From Fimenecus sp045613065 (GTDB taxonomy: Bacteria; Bacillota; Clostridia; Oscillospirales; Acutalibacteraceae): a stretch of DNA of 38,969 nt. The position numbers and the translations under genes are program-made. Shown here piece by piece: positions 34,594-38,969 of this stretch; position 1 is the first letter of the stretch, and each line of letters starts with the position of its first letter. Location: contig JAZLAH010000025.1 of the NCBI GenBank assembly GCA_045613065.1, positions 1 through 38,969 on the forward strand. The letters are read 5' to 3'. The notes under the pieces were generated by a model. The model made no database searches. It was not told the origin of the DNA and saw nothing but the letters and a program-made list of their open reading frames with translations.

Positions 34594-35004
34594 ATGAATA
34601 AAAAAGACCTTTTTATTCTTGCGAAAAATGCTATGAAAAATTCATATGCCCCCTATTCCAATTACAATGTTGGTGCAGCCTTACTGACTAAAGACGGCAA
34701 AGTTTTTAAAGGATGTAACGTTGAAAATTCGTCTTATGGTGTAACGAATTGTGCTGAAAGAACTGCTCTTTTTACTGCTATTGCAAATGGTGAAAATGAA
34801 TTTGAAGCAATTTGCATTGTTGGTGGAAAAAATGGTGTAATTGCAGATTATGCTATGCCTTGTGGTGTTTGTAGACAAGCTTTAGCAGAATTCTGTGGTG
34901 ATGATTTTAAAATTTATGTAGGCACTAGTAAATACAATATAAAAGAGTTCACTTTAGGTGAATTACTCCCCTATTCTTTTGATAAATCAAAATTAGGTGA
35001 ATGA
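34594..35004 (+). CDS. cdd: Cytidine deaminase Cdd
   Basis: Deaminates cytidine and deoxycytidine to uridine. The 136-residue zinc enzyme has GCNVENSSYGVTNCAERTAL, with the catalytic Cys-Ala-Glu of the homotetrameric class, and PCGVCRQALAEF with the other two zinc cysteines. It lies 4 bases after deoB. GGTGATTTTATG is the start region. Confidence 0.97.
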   Translation: MNKKDLFILAKNAMKNSYAPYSNYNVGAALLTKDGKVFKGCNVENSSYGVTNCAERTALFTAIANGENEFEAICIVGGKNGVIADYAMPCGVCRQALAEFCGDDFKIYVGTSKYNIKEFTLGELLPYSFDKSKLGE

Positions 35005-35005
35005 T

Positions 35006-36295
35006 ATGAGAATTTACGATATTATTGAAAAAAAGCGTGACGGATTAAAGCTTACAAAAGAAGAAATTGATTTTTTTGTTAAGGAATATACAAAAGATAT
35101 CATTGAAGATTATCAAGCATCTGCACTTCTTATGGCAATTTTCTTAAATGGAATGGATAAAGAAGAAACAGTAAATCTTACAGAAAGTATGGCAAAATCA
35201 GGTGATATGCTTGATTTGTCTGCTATTAATGGAATTACTGCTGACAAACATTCCACAGGTGGTGTTGGTGATAAGACATCACTTGTAGTTGCGCCGATTT
35301 GTGCATCACTTGGCATTAAAATGGCAAAAATGAGTGGTCGTGGACTTGGTCATACAGGTGGTACAATTGACAAACTTGAAAGTATTGACGGCTTTAACGT
35401 TACACTTGATACTGATGCCTTTTTTAAACAAGTAAATGAAATTGGAATTTCCATTATTGGTCAGACAGGTAATCTTGCTCCTGCTGATAAAAAGATTTAT
35501 GCTTTAAGAGATGTTACTGCAACAGTTGACAACATTTCACTTATTGCATCAAGCATTATGAGTAAAAAAATTGCAGCAGGTGCAAAGAACATTGTTCTTG
35601 ATGTTAAGTGTGGTAGTGGCGCATTTATGAAAGACGAAGAAAGTGCCACTAAACTTGCTGAAATGATGGTTAAAATAGGTAAAAAGTGTGATCGAAATAT
35701 GGCTGCTGTTATTACAAATATGGACATTCCTCTTGGGTCCAATGTTGGTAATTCGCTTGAAATTAAAGAGGTTATTAATATTCTTAACAACAAAGGCGAT
35801 AAACAGTTAAAAGAGCTTTGTCTAGTGCTTTCTGCTACAATTTTAAGTATTTCATATAATTGGGATTATAAAGAAGCATATAAAAAAGCTGAATTAACAA
35901 TAATTGATGGTTCAGCATATAAAAAATTTATAGAATTTGTTAATGCACAAGGTGGAAATATTGATTTCACAAATCTTCCTGATGCAAACAAATCACTTGA
36001 AATTAAAGCAGAAGAAAATGGTTTCATTCAAAGTATTAATTCAAGAATTGTTGGTGAAAGTGCAGTTTTACTTGGTGCAGGTCGTGAGAAAAAAAGTGAT
36101 ACAATTGACTACGGTGCAGGAATTGTGCTTTATAAAAAGACTTGTGATGAAGTTTCAGTTGGTGACACAATCGCAATTCTTTATGCAGAAAATGATGAAC
36201 GACTTGAAAATGGCAGAAAACTTTTCAATACGTCATTTAAAATTGGTATTGAAAAACCTGAATCAATGCCGTTGATTTATAAAACGATTAGATAA
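35006..36295 (+). CDS. deoA: Pyrimidine-nucleoside / thymidine phosphorylase (DeoA/Pdp)
   Basis: Phosphorolyses pyrimidine (deoxy)nucleosides to the base and (deoxy)ribose 1-phosphate, which DeoB and DeoC then use. The 429-residue protein has KHSTGGVGDKTSL near 80-92, SGRGLGHTGGTIDKLES near 110 and the C-terminal biotin-carboxyl-carrier-like fold. Thymidine and uridine phosphorylase (Pdp) share these motifs, so the substrate preference is not settled. The ATG at 35006 follows the cdd TGA by one base, with AGGTGA upstream; a GTG at 34997 in the same frame is less likely. Confidence 0.93.
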   Translation: MRIYDIIEKKRDGLKLTKEEIDFFVKEYTKDIIEDYQASALLMAIFLNGMDKEETVNLTESMAKSGDMLDLSAINGITADKHSTGGVGDKTSLVVAPICASLGIKMAKMSGRGLGHTGGTIDKLESIDGFNVTLDTDAFFKQVNEIGISIIGQTGNLAPADKKIYALRDVTATVDNISLIASSIMSKKIAAGAKNIVLDVKCGSGAFMKDEESATKLAEMMVKIGKKCDRNMAAVITNMDIPLGSNVGNSLEIKEVINILNNKGDKQLKELCLVLSATILSISYNWDYKEAYKKAELTIIDGSAYKKFIEFVNAQGGNIDFTNLPDANKSLEIKAEENGFIQSINSRIVGESAVLLGAGREKKSDTIDYGAGIVLYKKTCDEVSVGDTIAILYAENDERLENGRKLFNTSFKIGIEKPESMPLIYKTIR

Positions 36296-36299
36296 AATT

Positions 36300-36325
36300 A
36301 AAATCCCACATCACTGTGGGATTTT
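36300..36325. terminator. Bidirectional terminator shared by deoA and bioY
   Basis: AAAATCCCACA (36300-36310) and TGTGGGATTTT (36315-36325) pair over 11 positions around TCAC. The bioY stop codon (36311-36313) lies in the loop, so the bioY transcript terminates almost at its own stop codon. Confidence 0.92.
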
Positions 36326-36871
36326 TGTTATATAAGGTCTTATTTTGTATGCTGAAAATGATGCTAAAATGATGCAGATTATTTCTTTTGGTAAAAAAGG
36401 CAGGAAAACTGTCTGAATAAACCAAATTGCAGAGTAATTATTGTTATTATTAACATTTGTGATGAATGCGAAATATAAAATGCCGATTATGTAGATTACT
36501 GCAATACCAAGTAAAGAAATTACGATATATTGCCATAATTTGCGATTATTAAGCTTTTCTGTAATAAAGCTAATTATTACTGTTGCGATTACAAATCCGA
36601 TTATAAAGCCGAAATTAGGCATTAAAACATATCCTAATCCCCCACCGCCTGAAAAGATTGGTAATCCAATCAAACCAAGTACAATATATGTAACAGTTGC
36701 AAGTGCAGACGCTCTTAAAGGCAATACAAGTGCTGCTAGCAAAACAAAAAACGTCTGCGAAGTGACTGGCATCATATTTGGCATTGGTATTCGAATAAAT
36801 GAGCCTATACAAATCAATGTACAAAACAAGGCTGATAATGTTAGTGTTACAATTAAATTTTTTCTTTTCAT
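36311..36871 (-). CDS. bioY: Biotin transporter substrate-binding subunit BioY
   Basis: The S component of an ECF-type biotin transporter, 186 residues. It is highly hydrophobic with about six helices. IPMPNMMPVTSQTFFVLLAALVLP is the central family segment (residues 28-51, written in part here), and GLIGLPIFSGGGGLGYVLMPNFGFIIGF follows in spirit as the GLP/GGGG and GF motifs. No ECF ATPase or EcfT gene is next to it, so it presumably shares a common ECF module. The ATG overlaps the birA stop (ATGA). Confidence 0.93.
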   Translation of the reverse strand: MKRKNLIVTLTLSALFCTLICIGSFIRIPMPNMMPVTSQTFFVLLAALVLPLRASALATVTYIVLGLIGLPIFSGGGGLGYVLMPNFGFIIGFVIATVIISFITEKLNNRKLWQYIVISLLGIAVIYIIGILYFAFITNVNNNNNYSAIWFIQTVFLPFLPKEIICIILASFSAYKIRPYITKIPQ

Positions 36872-37635
36872 ATAAGCCTCACACTGACATCCCCTGACGA
36901 AATCTCCTCAATTTCGCCTTTTTCATTTTTAACAAGCAAATGACAATCGTCAGTAATATCAATTACCGTTGCAGGTCTTACAATATCACCTGAAATTATA
37001 TTGATTTCTTTACCTGTAAGATATGAATATTCCTTGTATCTTTTAACATAATCATTGTCGTGTCCGTAATACATTTTGAAAAATCTATTTACAACATCTG
37101 CAACAATTTTTTCTTTGATATATTCTTCTGTATTTCCCGGGAAAATTGCAGTTGCAATATCCCTAATTTCATCAGGAAAACCATTTTCGGGTGCAACTAC
37201 ATTTATACCTATACCAACAACAGCATATTGGAGCATTTTATTACTATTAATTGCACCTTCAGTAAGTATTCCGCAGACTTTTTTACCGTTAATATAAACG
37301 TCATTAACCCATTTGATTTTTACATCATTTTTGTTGTACTCCATAACAGTTTCAGCGACAGAAACAGCAGCCATAACTGTCAGAAAAAGTGATTTTTCGA
37401 TAGAAAATTCAGGATGTAAAAGTAAAGAAAAGTAAATTCCTGTACCATTGGGGGAATAGAAAGTACGACCCATTCTGCCTCTGCCACCTGTCTGGCTAAG
37501 GGCTATAACGAGCCTGTTTTCTTTTTCACCATTTGAACCTGACTTTTTTAAATAATTATTTGTAGAATCAAGTTCGTCGAAAATATCTATATTCAGTTTT
37601 TGGTTCAAATATTGTTCTAATATTTTTTTATCCAA
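36868..37635 (-). CDS. birA: Biotin protein ligase BirA (no DNA-binding domain)
   Basis: Activates biotin and attaches it to carboxylases. The 255-residue protein has STNNYLKKSG, the biotinyl-AMP loop GGRGRMGRTFYSPNG near residue 48-62 and KWVNDVYINGKKVCGILTEG near 105-124, then the C-terminal domain. There is no N-terminal helix-turn-helix, so it is a group I ligase that cannot act as a biotin repressor alone. The frame reaches 37680 but that part lies in the promoter. TTG at 37635, with GGTGAT upstream, is the most likely start. Confidence 0.9.
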   Translation of the reverse strand: MDKKILEQYLNQKLNIDIFDELDSTNNYLKKSGSNGEKENRLVIALSQTGGRGRMGRTFYSPNGTGIYFSLLLHPEFSIEKSLFLTVMAAVSVAETVMEYNKNDVKIKWVNDVYINGKKVCGILTEGAINSNKMLQYAVVGIGINVVAPENGFPDEIRDIATAIFPGNTEEYIKEKIVADVVNRFFKMYYGHDNDYVKRYKEYSYLTGKEINIISGDIVRPATVIDITDDCHLLVKNEKGEIEEISSGDVSVRLI

Positions 37636-37651
37636 AAGTATCACCGCAGTT

Positions 37652-37680
37652 ATTATATATTGATTTAATAAAATATGCAA
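37652..37680 (-). promoter_or_regulatory. birA-bioY promoter
   Basis: TTGCAT (37680-37675), 17-base spacer, TATAAT (37657-37652) on the minus strand. A start near 37645 leaves only about 10 bases of leader before the TTG at 37635, with GGTGA in it. Confidence 0.8.
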
Positions 37681-37681
37681 G

Positions 37682-37708
37682 AAAAAAGGACTCGAAATGA
37701 GTCCTTTT
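37682..37708 (-). terminator. Terminator of the glycogen phosphorylase gene
   Basis: Minus-strand AAAAGGACTC (37708-37699), loop ATTTC, GAGTCCTTTT (37693-37684), then TT. It lies just after the stop codon and just before the birA promoter. Confidence 0.88.
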
Positions 37709-37712
37709 ACTT

Positions 37713-38969
37713 TTATATGTGCCAGATTTCTTTTGCATATTCCTTTATTGTTCTGTCTGATGAGAATTTGCCTGCATTACACATATTGAGCCAACATTTT
37801 TTATAAAATTCTTTTTTATTCTTATAATCAGCATTTACTTTTTTCTTTGTTTCAATATAATCATTGAAATCAAGAAGAAGATAGTAATGGTCAGGTTTAT
37901 GCCATGATGCACCTTTCAAAATTGAGTCATAAAGTTCTTTGAAAATCTTTGTACGACCATCTTTAAGAGTACCATCTACAAGTGCATCAAGAACTCTTTT
38001 GATTTTTTTATCATTTTCATAAAGGTCTATTGAAGAATATGTTTCCTTTATTTTCTCTATATCTTCAACCCTTGCACCAAAAATATAGTTATTCTCTTCC
38101 CCTGCTTCTTCAACAATTTCAATGTTTGCACCATCGAAAGTACCAAGTGTTACGGCACCATTGAGCATAAGTTTCATATTACCTGTACCACTTGCTTCTG
38201 TACCTGCAGTTGAAATCTGTTCACTGACTTCAGCTGCTGCAACAAGTTTTTCTGCATAGGAAACATTATAATTTTTAACAAAAACAACTTTGATATATTT
38301 TGATACTTTTTCATCTTTTTCGATAAGTTTTGCAATTTCATTGATAAGCTTAATTATACCCTTTGCACGAGCATATCCCGGAGCTGATTTTGCACCGAAA
38401 ATAAATGTTGTTGGAACAAAATCTTTTAAAGTACCCTCTTTGATTTCATAGTAAAGTTCAAGAATAGTAAGAGCATTAAGTAATTGACGCTTATACTCAT
38501 GAAGTCGTTTAATCTGAATATCGAAAATTGAATTTTCATCAATTTCAATTCCGTCGTGAGCTTTAATATACTCAACTAACTGTTTTTTCTTAGTTTCTTT
38601 TATTGCAATAAATCTGCTTAATACATTTTCATCATCAGCATACTTTTCAAGTTCTTTAAGTTTATCCAGGTCAGTAACCCACTCATCACTTCCTAAAAGT
38701 TCAGTAATAAGTGATGACAATTCTTTATTACAAAGTAATAACCATCTTCTTTGAGTGATACCATTGGTCTTATTCTGGAACTTTTCAGGATATAATTCAT
38801 ACCAGTCTTTCAAAACATCTGTTTTAAGAATATCTGTATGAATTCTTGCAACACCATTTACATACTTTGAACAGAAAATTGCAAGATATGCCATGTGAAC
38901 TCTTTTATCCTGAATAATCTGCATTTTTTCTGCTTTTTCTTTATCAACTTTTGTATCTTTAAGCTCTTT
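37713..38969 (-). CDS. glgP: Glycogen/alpha-glucan phosphorylase, C-terminal part (truncated by window edge)
   Basis: Releases glucose 1-phosphate from glycogen or other alpha-glucans. The visible 418 residues run off the right edge and are open there, so the N-terminal half is missing. The pyridoxal-phosphate lysine is in SGTGNMKLMLNGAVTLGT near the middle. GVARIHTDILK, FQNKTNGITQRRWL, IKRLHEYKRQLLN and the TFIFGAKSAPGYARAKGI segment are family signatures. The ending (SSDRTIKEYAKEIWHI) is complete. glgP, malP and glycogen phosphorylase cannot be separated from this half. Confidence 0.95.
   Translation of the reverse strand, partial: KELKDTKVDKEKAEKMQIIQDKRVHMAYLAIFCSKYVNGVARIHTDILKTDVLKDWYELYPEKFQNKTNGITQRRWLLLCNKELSSLITELLGSDEWVTDLDKLKELEKYADDENVLSRFIAIKETKKKQLVEYIKAHDGIEIDENSIFDIQIKRLHEYKRQLLNALTILELYYEIKEGTLKDFVPTTFIFGAKSAPGYARAKGIIKLINEIAKLIEKDEKVSKYIKVVFVKNYNVSYAEKLVAAAEVSEQISTAGTEASGTGNMKLMLNGAVTLGTFDGANIEIVEEAGEENNYIFGARVEDIEKIKETYSSIDLYENDKKIKRVLDALVDGTLKDGRTKIFKELYDSILKGASWHKPDHYYLLLDFNDYIETKKKVNADYKNKKEFYKKCWLNMCNAGKFSSDRTIKEYAKEIWHI

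Noticed and set aside
34997..35005. GTG at 34997 as the deoA start
   Set aside because: It lies inside the last codons of cdd, while AGGTGA is spaced correctly for the ATG at 35006.
1..38969. CRISPR arrays, IS elements, prophage, tRNA or rRNA genes, defence islands
   Set aside because: I saw no regularly spaced repeats, transposase or integrase motifs, cloverleaf tRNA patterns or rRNA sequence. The AT content and gene style look uniform, without sign of an inserted island.

Overview
The window reads as chromosomal DNA of an AT-rich, spore-forming anaerobic Firmicute. The closest fit is a gut Ruminococcus-like member of the Oscillospirales. The pointers are a cotJABC spore-coat operon, rubrerythrin, a secreted protein with a C-terminal type I dockerin, a ZTP riboswitch, and a clostridial-style purine operon. 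I see no phage, IS, CRISPR, rRNA or tRNA gene. Gene density is high and no stretch longer than 300 bases lacks a gene.

Region 1 (1-8780, all minus strand) is a purine operon in the order purE-purC-purF-purM-purN-purO-purH(AICAR transformylase only)-purD-purL, with purL running off the left edge. It starts from a consensus promoter followed by a ZTP (pfl-motif) riboswitch whose 3' end overlaps an intrinsic terminator. Two proteins are unusual. PurF has lost the N-terminal catalytic cysteine and other glutaminase residues but keeps the PRPP loop and four Fe-S cysteines. The usual bifunctional PurH is split into a lone transformylase and a separate PurO-type IMP cyclohydrolase.

Region 2 (8850-14540, minus) is a pyrimidine operon pyrC-pyrK-pyrD-pyrF-pyrE-pyrB-pyrI. 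It has a strong promoter, a very short leader and heavy stop/start overlap. Together with region 1 it covers much of de novo nucleotide synthesis; carAB, purB and purK are not here.

Region 3 (14550-20060, minus) has a monocistronic rubrerythrin, then typA followed by an MreB-like actin gene and a secreted neutral-ceramidase-like protein. Region 4 (20080-23465, plus) is a divergent operon: a DUF4091/GH123-like protein, the SEDS glycosyltransferase RodA, and a small acidic protein of unknown function. Region 5 (23500-27930) has a PcrA/UvrD helicase, a DivIVA-like coiled-coil protein (both minus) and a membrane-anchored alpha/beta hydrolase (plus). Region 6 (27930-32100, minus) has a two-subunit aconitase-X, a secreted LRR/Cys-repeat/dockerin protein and the cotJABC operon. 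Region 7 (32165-36325, plus) is a nucleoside salvage operon: a membrane-anchored Cys-motif protein, then deoC-deoB-cdd-deoA. Region 8 (36300-38969, minus) is birA-bioY (biotin ligase and uptake) and the C-terminal part of a glycogen phosphorylase that runs off the right edge.

Many starts were corrected to internal ATG, GTG or TTG codons using Shine-Dalgarno position, stop/start overlap, or because a longer frame would run through the promoter.
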